Positions 1 to 6,017 of a stretch of 15,211 nucleotides of DNA are shown here, piece after piece; the first letter of the stretch is position 1, and each line of letters starts with the position of its first letter. A program made the position numbers and the translations under genes. The stretch lies in assembly GCA_035455605.1 (NCBI GenBank), contig DATIER010000224.1, positions 1 to 15,211 of the forward strand. The letters are read 5' to 3'. The stretch comes from AC-32 sp035455605 (lineage in GTDB: Bacteria; Actinomycetota; Thermoleophilia; Gaiellales; Gaiellaceae). Below the pieces are notes generated by a model, which did not search any database, was not told the DNA's origin, and saw only the letters and a list, made by a program, of their open reading frames with translations.

Positions 1-1349
1 CCGTGCGCGGTGAGGATGCCGGCCGCCTGGATCAGGCCGTGGATGTCGTCCGGCGTCGTCTCCCAGCGGACGAGGATCACGCTCTCGCCGGCCTTCCCGC
101 GCTCCTCGGCGGTGTCGGCGTCGAGCACGACCGCGCCGCACGCCGCGCCCGGTGACGCGTTCAGCCCGCGCGCGGCGACCTCGAGCTCCGTGTTCGGGTC
201 GATCATCGGATGGAGCAGCTGGTCGAGCTGGGACGGGTCGATCCGCACCACCGCCTCCTCGCGCGAGATCAGGCCCTCCTCGACCATCGAGGCCGCCGAC
301 TTCAGCGCGGCCGCGGCGGTGCGCTTGGCCGTGCGCGTCTGGAGCAGGTAGAGCCGCCCCTCCTCGACCGTGAACTCGATGTCCTGCACGTCCTTGTAGT
401 GGTGCTCGAGCCGCTGCATCGTCTCGCGCAGCTGCGTGAAGGCCTCGGGCATGCGCTGCTCCATCGCCGCGAGCGGCTCGGGCGTGCGGATGCCGGCGAC
501 GACGTCCTCGCCCTGCGCGTCCAGCAGGAACTCGCCGTAGAGCCCCTGCTCGCCGGTCGAGGGATCCCGCGTGAACGCGACGCCGGTGCCGGAGCCGGCG
601 CCCTTGTTGCCGAAGACCATCTGTACGACGTTCACCGCCGTGCCGAGGTCGTCCGGGATCCGGTGGGCGCGGCGGTAGACCTGCGCCCGCGGCGTGTCCC
701 ACGACTGGAAGACCGCCTGCACCGCGCGCGTCAGCTGGTCGCGGGCGTCCTGCGGGAACGGCGAGCCGGTGTCCTCCTCGTAGATGCGCTTGAACGTGCC
801 GACGAGCTCGCGCAGGTCGTCGTCGTCGAGCTCGACGTCCTGCTGCACGCCGCGCGCCTGCTTCAGGTCGCTCAGCGCCTGCTCGAAACGGTGCCCGTCG
901 ACGCCCTCGACGACCTCGCCGTACATCTGGATCAGGCGCCGGTACGAGTCGTACGCGAAGCGCGCGTTGCCGGTGCTCTCGGCGAGCCCCTCGACCGCGG
1001 TGTCGTTGAGGCCGAGGTTGAGGATCGTGTCCATCATCCCCGGCATCGAGATCGCGGCGCCCGAGCGGACGGAGACGAGCAGCGAGTCGTGCGGGTCGCC
1101 GAAGCGCTTGCCCGCTTTCTGCTGCAGGGCGGCGATGTGCCGCTCGATCTCGTCCGGCAGCCCCTCGGGGAGCTGCCGGCCGTTCGCCATGTAGGCGCGG
1201 CAGGCGTCGGTCGTGATCGTGAAGCCGGCCGGCACCGGCACGCCGAGCTGCGTCATCTCGGCGAGCCCGATGCCCTTGCCGCCGAGCAGCTCGCGCCCGC
1301 CCTCGGACGGCTCGTCGAAGTCGTAGACGTAGCGGCCGTTCGCGTCCAT
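1..1349 (-). CDS. ppdK: Pyruvate, phosphate dikinase, N-terminal half (cut by window edge)
   Basis: Catalyses the reversible interconversion of pyruvate + ATP + phosphate with phosphoenolpyruvate + AMP + diphosphate in the cytosol. From the ATG at 1349, the 449 visible residues cover the ATP-grasp nucleotide-binding region: GGKGIGLAEM around residue 25, the family block SVRSGAAISMPGMMDT at 93-108, GNKGAGSGTGVAFTRDP, and QDIEFTVEEGRLYLLQTR. The last complete codons read ILTAH. H449 is the expected phosphohistidine and T447, two residues before it, is the expected regulatory threonine. Bacterial PPDKs are about 870-900 residues, so roughly half is present and the C-terminal PEP/pyruvate domain lies outside. 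The start is chosen because MDANGRYVYDFDE matches the normal PPDK N-terminus. No strong Shine-Dalgarno or TAnnnT precedes it. The regulator gene ppsR lies upstream on the same strand, separated by a plus-strand gene pair. Confidence 0.96.
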   Translation of the reverse strand, partial: MDANGRYVYDFDEPSEGGRELLGGKGIGLAEMTQLGVPVPAGFTITTDACRAYMANGRQLPEGLPDEIERHIAALQQKAGKRFGDPHDSLLVSVRSGAAISMPGMMDTILNLGLNDTAVEGLAESTGNARFAYDSYRRLIQMYGEVVEGVDGHRFEQALSDLKQARGVQQDVELDDDDLRELVGTFKRIYEEDTGSPFPQDARDQLTRAVQAVFQSWDTPRAQVYRRAHRIPDDLGTAVNVVQMVFGNKGAGSGTGVAFTRDPSTGEQGLYGEFLLDAQGEDVVAGIRTPEPLAAMEQRMPEAFTQLRETMQRLEHHYKDVQDIEFTVEEGRLYLLQTRTAKRTAAAALKSAASMVEEGLISREEAVVRIDPSQLDQLLHPMIDPNTELEVAARGLNASPGAACGAVVLDADTAEERGKAGESVILVRWETTPDDIHGLIQAAGILTAH

Positions 1350-1802
1350 CGGAGCCGAATCTTCCCACAGCACGGCCCGAAGGCATCGGTGGAAACCCGT
1401 TGCGTGGTCTCGGCGTAGCTCGGATTCGCGGCCCGGGCCGGTCCAGGGAGCGACGCTCTCCCCCTCAACGCGCCGCCCCCGCGCTCGCTCGAAAAGAGGC
1501 ACTGCACACGGCTGCCGAGGCAGTCGCATGCCCGTTTTCGACCCCTCCTCCTCGCCGCCCAGCGGCGAGCGAAGCAAGCGGGGGCGATGTATCCGCGACA
1601 CGTCGAGGCTAAACGCCCAGGAGCCCGGTGGCGGCGGGCAACACTGCACCGGAGGCGAGCGGCACCCGTCCCGTGCAGTTGGGGGGAGGGAAAGAGGACC
1701 CTCTTGCCCTGCCGCAGCACCGGGCGTACGAGAGGTGTTCGCGGGTGCGAGCGTCGCTAAACCGCCTGCGTCGGCGACGCGGCGAGCGGGTAGGCTGGCC
1801 GC
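1350..1802. other. 453-bp divergent intergenic region with several hairpins
   Basis: This region lies between the divergent starts of ppdK and the dioxygenase and holds no convincing coding sequence. Open frames here lack recognisable protein character. Inverted repeats seen: GGGAG/CTCCC (1446-1450/1458-1462); CTCGCCG/CGGCGAG with loop CCCAG (1551-1569); ACTGCAC/GTGCAGT (1643-1649/1673-1679); and a 10-bp stem with one A.G mismatch and a GACC loop (1687-1710). It is the longest stretch without a gene in the window. It must carry the ppdK promoter and could include a leader RNA or small RNA. I could not match it to a known riboswitch, RNase P RNA, tmRNA or 6S RNA. Confidence 0.6.
1791..1796 (+). 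promoter_or_regulatory. Putative -10 element TAGGCT for a leaderless dioxygenase mRNA
   Basis: TAGGCT lies six bases (GGCCGC) before the GTG start at 1803, the spacing expected between a -10 hexamer and +1 if transcription begins at the start codon. The identical 15-mer across this junction occurs before mutM. No good Shine-Dalgarno sequence and no clear -35 hexamer are visible. Confidence 0.55.
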
Positions 1803-2729
1803 GTGAAGCTCGAGGGCGTCCATCACGTCACCGCGATCACGGGCGACGCGCCGCGCAACGTCGACTTCTACGCACGCGTTCTCGGCCTGCGCCTCGTCAA
1901 GAAGAGCGTCAACCAGGACGACCCGACGGTCTACCACCTCTTCTACGGCGACGAGGAGGGCGCGCCCGGCAACGACATCACCTTCTTCGAGTACCCCGGC
2001 GCTCGGCAGGGCAAGGCCGGGGCCGGGATGGTGCACACCGTCGGCTGGCGAGTAGCGTCGCCGGACGCGGTCGACTTCTGGGAGAGCCGCCTCGCCGACG
2101 AGGGCATCGCGGGCGAGCGCTACCCCGACGGCGCCTTCGCGTTCCGGGATCCCGAAGGTCTGCGGCACGCGCTCATCCCGGGCGAGAGCGCGGACGAGCC
2201 GTTGACCGCCGACCATCCGGAGGTGCCGCGCGAATGCGCGCTCCAGGGCTTCGACGGCGTCCGTGCGTACACGCACGACCCCGAGCAGAGCCGGCCCTTC
2301 CTCGAGGAGACGCTCGGGTTCGAGCCGCACGGCGAGGCGGGCTGGGAGGTCCGCGGCGAGGAGCGCGGCGGGCTCTACCTCTACGACCGCACCGAGGAGC
2401 GCGGCGTGCCGGGAGCCGGCACCGTGCACCACGTCGCGTGGGCCGCGCCGCCAGCCGACGAGGAGCCCTGGCAGCGCCGCGTGGCCGAGAGTGGCGCCCA
2501 CCCGACCCCGATCATCGACCGCTTCTACTTCAAGTCGGTCTACTTCCGCGAGCCGAGCGGCGTGCTCTTCGAGATCGCGACGATCGGGCCCGGCTTCACG
2601 GCCGACGAGCCGCTCGAGACGCTCGGCGAGAAGCTCTCGCTGCCGCCGAACTACGAGCACCTGCGCGACCGGCTCGAGGGCGTGCTGACGCCGCTGCCGG
2701 ACGTGCGCGCGATCCGCTCCGGCCGGTGA
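1803..2729 (+). CDS. Ring-cleaving dioxygenase, glyoxalase/VOC fold (MhqO/PcpA-like)
   Basis: Predicted non-haem metal extradiol dioxygenase of the type that opens hydroquinone or catechol rings. The 308 residues form two VOC halves (about 1-135 and 148-265). The expected 2-His-1-Glu metal site is visible: H8 in HHVTAI, H210 in TVHHVAW, and E257 in GVLFEIAT. This spacing matches PcpA/LinE/MhqO proteins, and the 308-residue length is typical. It starts at GTG 1803, six bases after TAGGCT, so it may be translated from a leaderless message. Its stop overlaps the GTG start of the following hydrolase by 4 bp (GTGA), as in a coupled two-gene operon. Bacillus mhqO and mhqD encode the same two protein types. 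The substrate cannot be told from sequence. Family call is firm; the quinone-stress role is inferred from the pairing. Confidence 0.88.
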   Translation: MKLEGVHHVTAITGDAPRNVDFYARVLGLRLVKKSVNQDDPTVYHLFYGDEEGAPGNDITFFEYPGARQGKAGAGMVHTVGWRVASPDAVDFWESRLADEGIAGERYPDGAFAFRDPEGLRHALIPGESADEPLTADHPEVPRECALQGFDGVRAYTHDPEQSRPFLEETLGFEPHGEAGWEVRGEERGGLYLYDRTEERGVPGAGTVHHVAWAAPPADEEPWQRRVAESGAHPTPIIDRFYFKSVYFREPSGVLFEIATIGPGFTADEPLETLGEKLSLPPNYEHLRDRLEGVLTPLPDVRAIRSGR

Positions 2730-3361
2730 CCATCCGGCACCTCGAGCGGGCCGCCGCCGGCGAGCCGGAGGGCCTGCTCGTCCTGATTCACGGCCGCGGC
2801 GCCGACGAGCACGATCTCTACCCGCTGCTCGACCTGCTCGACCCGGAGCGCCGGCTGCTCGGCGTCACGCCGCGCGGGCCGCTCTCGCTGCCGCCGGGCG
2901 GCGCGCACTGGTACGCCGTACACGAGATCGGCTATCCCGATCCGGCGACGTTCCTGCCGACGTACGCGGCACTCGGCGAATGGCTCGACGGCCTCGGCTT
3001 CGAGCCGGAGCGAACGGTGATCGGCGGCTTCTCGCAAGGAGCGGTGATGACGTACGCACTCGGGCTCGCCGCCGGCCGGCCGCGACCCGCCGCGCTAATC
3101 GCGTTGAGCGGCTTCATGCCGACCGTTGCCGGCTTCGCGCTCGAGCTCGAGCCGCCGCTGCCGCCGGTCGCGATCGGCCACGGCACCCTCGATCCCGTGA
3201 TCTCCGTCGACTGGAGCCGCCGCGCGAACGGGACGCTCGACGAGGCGGGCGCCGAGGTGCTCTACCGCGAGTACCCGCTCCCGCACGCGGTCGACCCGCG
3301 GTTCCTGGCCGAGCTCGCGCCGTGGCTCGCGTCGCGCCTCTACGTCACCGGCGGGCGGTAG
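2726..3361 (+). CDS. Phospholipase/carboxylesterase-family alpha/beta hydrolase (MhqD-like)
   Basis: A 211-residue cytosolic serine hydrolase of the Abhydrolase_2 (phospholipase/carboxylesterase) family. Visible elements are the oxyanion-region LIHGRGADEHD (19-29), the nucleophile elbow GFSQGA with S103, the acid D156 in HGTLDPVI, and H187 in PLPHAVDP. This is a complete catalytic triad at normal spacing. The start is GTG 2726, overlapping the dioxygenase TGA by 4 bp; a longer upstream open frame runs antisense to nothing sensible and is rejected. In Bacillus, MhqD-type hydrolases accompany MhqO-type dioxygenases in quinone-inducible operons, so hydrolysis of a ring-cleavage or conjugate product is plausible but unproven. 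Its last 22 bases overlap the end of a convergent minus-strand membrane-protein gene. Substrate unknown. Confidence 0.88.
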   Translation: MTIRHLERAAAGEPEGLLVLIHGRGADEHDLYPLLDLLDPERRLLGVTPRGPLSLPPGGAHWYAVHEIGYPDPATFLPTYAALGEWLDGLGFEPERTVIGGFSQGAVMTYALGLAAGRPRPAALIALSGFMPTVAGFALELEPPLPPVAIGHGTLDPVISVDWSRRANGTLDEAGAEVLYREYPLPHAVDPRFLAELAPWLASRLYVTGGR

Positions 3362-3519
3362 CCCGGTTGGCGGCGCGCGCGGAAGTCCGCCAGCCAGGCG
3401 GCGGCTCGCAGGCCCATCCACACCGGGGTCAGCAGCACGTAGAAGACGACGTCGGCGGCTGCGAGCGTCGCCCACCACGCAGCCCAGCGCCACAGCGGCA
3501 CGGGCGGCTTCGGCTTCAC
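3340..3519 (-). CDS. Small membrane protein (59 aa), coupled to ppsR
   Basis: I do not recognise this protein. It begins at GTG 3519, which overlaps the ppsR stop as GTGA, and reads MKPKPPVPLWRWAAWWATLA onward to a TAG at 3342-3340. Residues about 9-40 are rich in W, A, V and L and can form one transmembrane span or a hairpin (RWAAWWATLAAADVVFYVLL then PVWMGLRAAAWLA). The tail DFRARRQPGYRPPVT is basic and probably cytoplasmic. Support for it being real: the 4-bp coupling to ppsR, an uninterrupted frame, and a coherent hydrophobic profile. Against: short length, and a 22-bp overlap with the end of the convergent hydrolase gene. A role connected to PPDK control is only suggested by position. 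Confidence 0.6.
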   Translation of the reverse strand: MKPKPPVPLWRWAAWWATLAAADVVFYVLLTPVWMGLRAAAWLADFRARRQPGYRPPVT

Positions 3520-4364
3520 CTCGACCGCGCCCGCGCCCGGGCGCCGTTCTCCGCGCGCCGCCGCTCGACGAGCCTGATCGCGCGCGCGGCCGTCTCCTCG
3601 ATCGACAGGTCCGAGATCTCGATCACGGGGCAGCCGAGCCGGCGGTGGAGCGCCTCGGCCTCCTCGAGTTCGGCGTAGATCTCGAGCAGCTCGGCGTAGG
3701 CGCGCTCGCCGCCCCCGAGCCGCCGCGCGCGCTGTTTGCGGATCTCCTGCAGCCGCTCGGCCTCGATCGTGAGGCCGACGATCTTCCTGCTGTCAATCTC
3801 GAACAGGGCCGAGGGCGGCTCGATTCCCTTCACCACGGGCACGTTCGCCGTCTTGTAGCCGAGGTAGCCGAGGTACATCGAGAGCGGTGTCTTCGAGGTG
3901 CGCGAGACGCCGACGAGGACGATGTCCGCGTCGTGGAGGCCGGCGCCGACGCCGTCGTCGAACTTCACCGCGAACTCGATCGCGGCCATCCGCTTGAAGT
4001 ACTGCGAGTCGAGCGGAGGCCGCGCTCCGGGCGTCATCTTGGCCGCGACACCGGCGACCCGCGCGACCGCCTCGATCGGATGCCCGAGCAGGTCGCAGTA
4101 GTGAAGCTTGTAGCGCCGGCAGAGGGCCCGCGCCGCCTCGCGCAGCTCGGGGTGCACGAGCGTGTAGACGATCACCGCGGGGCGGCCCTTCGCGCGGTTG
4201 AGCGCGAGGTGGAGGTCGTCGACCGTCTCGACGCGCGGATGGCGGATCTCCTCGAACTCCTGCTCCGGAAACTGCGCCTCGAGCGCGTGAACGAGCCGCA
4301 CGGCCGTCTCCCCCGTCGAGTCGGAGATGACGTGGAGCTCGACCGGAGGCCTGGCCGCATGCAC
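3516..4364 (-). CDS. ppsR: PPDK regulatory protein, bifunctional kinase/pyrophosphorylase (DUF299)
   Basis: Cytosolic 282-residue enzyme of the DUF299 family. Family members phosphorylate the active-site threonine of PPDK (or PEP synthase) with ADP and remove it by phosphorolysis. The N-terminal LHVISDSTGETA (10-21) and the P-loop-like GVSRTSKTP (152-160) are hallmarks, followed by the conserved KTANVPVVKGIEPP segment; length is normal. PPDK, not PEP synthase, is encoded nearby on the same strand, so PPDK is the likely target. The start is GTG 4364, seven bases after a TAGGCT hexamer, consistent with a leaderless message; the reading matches the family N-terminus closely. Its TGA overlaps the start of a 59-residue membrane protein. 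Two plus-strand gene pairs separate it from ppdK and from glyS, its usual type of neighbours. Confidence 0.93.
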   Translation of the reverse strand: MHAARPPVELHVISDSTGETAVRLVHALEAQFPEQEFEEIRHPRVETVDDLHLALNRAKGRPAVIVYTLVHPELREAARALCRRYKLHYCDLLGHPIEAVARVAGVAAKMTPGARPPLDSQYFKRMAAIEFAVKFDDGVGAGLHDADIVLVGVSRTSKTPLSMYLGYLGYKTANVPVVKGIEPPSALFEIDSRKIVGLTIEAERLQEIRKQRARRLGGGERAYAELLEIYAELEEAEALHRRLGCPVIEISDLSIEETAARAIRLVERRRAENGARARARSR

Positions 4365-4371
4365 GCGCGGC

Positions 4372-4377
4372 AGCCTA
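4372..4377 (-). promoter_or_regulatory. Putative -10 element TAGGCT for ppsR
   Basis: On the minus strand TAGGCT is followed by GCCGCGC and then the GTG start at 4364, a 7-base spacing that fits a leaderless transcript. It shares the hexamer and the GCCGCG spacer with other starts in this window. No Shine-Dalgarno sequence is seen. Confidence 0.5.
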
Positions 4378-4427
4378 GCCTGGCCGCGACCCGCAATCGT
4401 CAGGAGGGTCGGACGACCTACTCAAAG

Positions 4428-4436
4428 TGATAGGCT
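4428..4436 (+). promoter_or_regulatory. Putative extended -10 promoter for the SDR-tetR pair
   Basis: TGA followed by TAGGCT gives an extended -10 motif (TGn upstream of the hexamer). Transcription would start near 4443, inside the palindrome described below, leaving a leader of roughly 45 bases that contains the Shine-Dalgarno sequence. No convincing -35 is seen. TAACAT at 4456-4461 is an alternative -10. Confidence 0.4.
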
Positions 4437-4454
4437 CTTACTTTGTAAGCGCTT
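4432..4454. promoter_or_regulatory. Palindromic operator, probable TetR binding site
   Basis: The core is a perfect inverted repeat CTTAC-TTT-GTAAG (4437-4449). Arms extend imperfectly to AGGCT...AGCGCTT, with 8 of 10 arm positions pairing over 23 bp. It overlaps the predicted promoter of the operon that encodes a TetR repressor, the usual arrangement for autoregulation. The right part, TGTAAGCGCTTCTA (4444-4457), also resembles a LacI-family operator (12 of 14 to TGTAAGCGCTTACA), so a sugar-responsive regulator encoded elsewhere is an alternative. Confidence 0.55.
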
Positions 4455-4473
4455 CTAACATCAACGCACGAGC

Positions 4474-4480
4474 AAGGAGG
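4474..4480 (+). promoter_or_regulatory. Strong ribosome binding site AAGGAGG
   Basis: AAGGAGG lies eight bases before ATG 4489 and decides that start over the in-frame upstream GTG at 4480, which falls inside the site itself. It is the only near-perfect Shine-Dalgarno sequence I saw before any gene in the window. Confidence 0.8.
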
Positions 4481-4488
4481 TGCCAGCG

Positions 4489-5391
4489 ATGGCCACGGTG
4501 GAAGGCCGGGTCTGTGTCACAGGAGCTGGCGGGCAAGCGGGCCGGGCGGTCGTGCGCGACCTGCTCGAGCACGGGTACGACGTGGCGGCGACCGACCTGC
4601 TCGCGTCGAGAGAGGACCTCGAGGCGGGGATGCTCCGGGCAGACCTGACCGACTACGGCCAGGCACTCGGGGCGCTCGAGGGTGCGGCGGCGGTCGTTCA
4701 CCTGGCGAACATCCCGGCGCCCGGCCTGAGCACCCCGGCGGTCACGTTCAACGAGAACACGACGATGAACTTCAACGTCTTCCACGCCGCCGCGAGGCTG
4801 CGTCTGCAGCGGGTGATATGGGCCTCGAGCGAGACCACGCTCGGTGTCCCATTCGGCGTCGGACCGAGCGAGGTCGCGTTCATGGAGGCGGACGGACCGC
4901 CTCCGCGCTACTCCCCGGTCGACGAGGATCACTACCCGGTGCCAACGACCGCGTACGCCTTATCGAAGGTCGCGAGCGAGACGGTCGCGAGAGAGATCGC
5001 GAACTGGTCGGGGATTCCGTTCGTCGCGCTGCGCTTCTCGAACATCATGGCCGCCGGCGACTACGAGGAGTTCCCCTCCGTGTGGTCCGAGCCCGTTGTG
5101 CGCAAGTGGAACCTCTGGGGCTATGTCGACGCCCGAGACGTCGCGGCCGCCTGCCGACTCGCGCTCGAGGCACCACCGGACGCGGTCGCAGGGAGTCCCA
5201 GCTTCGTCGTCGCGGCCGCTGACACGGTCATGAATCGCCCCTCGCTGGAGCTGCTCGACGAGGTCTTTCCGGATGTCCCTCTCAGGCGCGAGATCGGGGA
5301 GTTCGACTCGTTGCTCGCCACCGATCGGGCGCGCGAGGCGATCGGGTACGAGCCGCACCACTCGTGGCGTGAGCACCTGTCGACCTCCTGA
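4489..5391 (+). CDS. NAD-dependent epimerase/dehydratase (extended SDR)
   Basis: A 300-residue Rossmann-fold oxidoreductase or epimerase of the extended short-chain dehydrogenase superfamily. The cofactor loop GAGGQAG is at 12-18, and D36 at the end of beta-2 favours NAD(H). The active site shows S113/S114 in WASSETT and the Y156-x3-K160 pair in YALSK. The protein is complete and of normal length. The exact substrate is not evident; uronate- or sugar-nucleotide-type chemistry is possible. ATG 4489 is chosen because of the strong Shine-Dalgarno eight bases upstream. A tetR gene follows after two bases, so the pair is probably one operon controlled by the palindrome upstream. The start context differs from the leaderless style of its neighbours, and the leader is locally AT-richer, which hints at a later arrival. 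Confidence 0.87.
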   Translation: MATVEGRVCVTGAGGQAGRAVVRDLLEHGYDVAATDLLASREDLEAGMLRADLTDYGQALGALEGAAAVVHLANIPAPGLSTPAVTFNENTTMNFNVFHAAARLRLQRVIWASSETTLGVPFGVGPSEVAFMEADGPPPRYSPVDEDHYPVPTTAYALSKVASETVAREIANWSGIPFVALRFSNIMAAGDYEEFPSVWSEPVVRKWNLWGYVDARDVAAACRLALEAPPDAVAGSPSFVVAAADTVMNRPSLELLDEVFPDVPLRREIGEFDSLLATDRAREAIGYEPHHSWREHLSTS

Positions 5392-5393
5392 AC

Positions 5394-6014
5394 GTGCCGC
5401 ATCCTCGCGCGAAGCGCTACCACCACGGCGATCTCAAGGCCGCGCTGATCGACGGTGCCGTGGAGCTGATCCGCGAGCGAGGCGTTCACAGCTTCTCGCT
5501 CGCAGAGCTGAGCCGGCGGCTCGGGGTGACCGTCGCGGCTCCCTACCGACACTTCGCCAGCCGGGACGAGCTGCTCGCCGCGGTCGCCGTTCGCGCGCTG
5601 AGGGCCTTCGGTGACGCGCTGGCCGCCCGGTCGTCCGAGGCTGATCCGCCGGAGCAGCGGCTTGCGGCGATGGCGAACGGCTACGTTCGGTTCGCCGCCG
5701 AGCAACCGGCGCTGTTCGGCGTCGTCTTCGGCACCGGCCTGGACAAGAAGAAGCGCGACCCGCAGCTGCGGCAGGCGTACGAGGAACTCGAAGGCGTGTT
5801 TGCCGACTGTGTCGCAGCGCTCTGCCCTGACGACCCGGACGGCGCGGAGCAGCTCGGGGACGCGATCGAGGCCGCCGCCCACGGCTATGCCGCACTGCTG
5901 ACCGACCAACCGGGAACTCCGAACCACGCGGACGTCGAACGCGCAGCCGAACAGGCGGCGCGGGCGACACGTGCATTGATCGACGGGCGCGCAGCGCTCC
6001 AACGGCCCACCTGA
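5394..6014 (+). CDS. TetR-family transcriptional regulator
   Basis: A 206-residue DNA-binding repressor. The N-terminal helix-turn-helix occupies about 34-55 (FSLAELSRRLGVTVAAPYRHF), preceded by KAALIDGAVELIRERG, both typical of TetR proteins. The C-terminal ligand/dimer region, with GYVRFAAEQPALFGVVFG around 96-115, resembles the WHG-type C-terminal domain. It begins at GTG two bases after the epimerase stop and has no Shine-Dalgarno sequence, so it is probably translated by coupling. It likely represses its own operon through the CTTACTTTGTAAG palindrome, with release by a substrate or product of the epimerase; that ligand link is inference. It ends three bases before the convergent glyS stop, with no terminator between them. 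Confidence 0.9.
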   Translation: MPHPRAKRYHHGDLKAALIDGAVELIRERGVHSFSLAELSRRLGVTVAAPYRHFASRDELLAAVAVRALRAFGDALAARSSEADPPEQRLAAMANGYVRFAAEQPALFGVVFGTGLDKKKRDPQLRQAYEELEGVFADCVAALCPDDPDGAEQLGDAIEAAAHGYAALLTDQPGTPNHADVERAAEQAARATRALIDGRAALQRPT

Positions 6015-6017
6015 GGC

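Noticed and set aside
210..1418. 402-codon plus-strand open frame opposite ppdK
   Set aside because: Shadow of ppdK. The minus strand has clear PPDK motifs; the plus frame is low-complexity and has no recognisable features.
1600..1720. Possible cobalamin riboswitch, RNase P RNA or tmRNA
   Set aside because: Fragments such as CGCCCAGGAGCCCGG and GGGAGGGAAAGAGGACC look loosely like a B12 box or an RNase P core, but the obligatory companion motifs are missing or in the wrong order.
4480..4488. GTG 4480 as the epimerase start
   Set aside because: It falls within the AAGGAGG ribosome site. ATG 4489 has ideal spacing and matches the SDR N-terminus.
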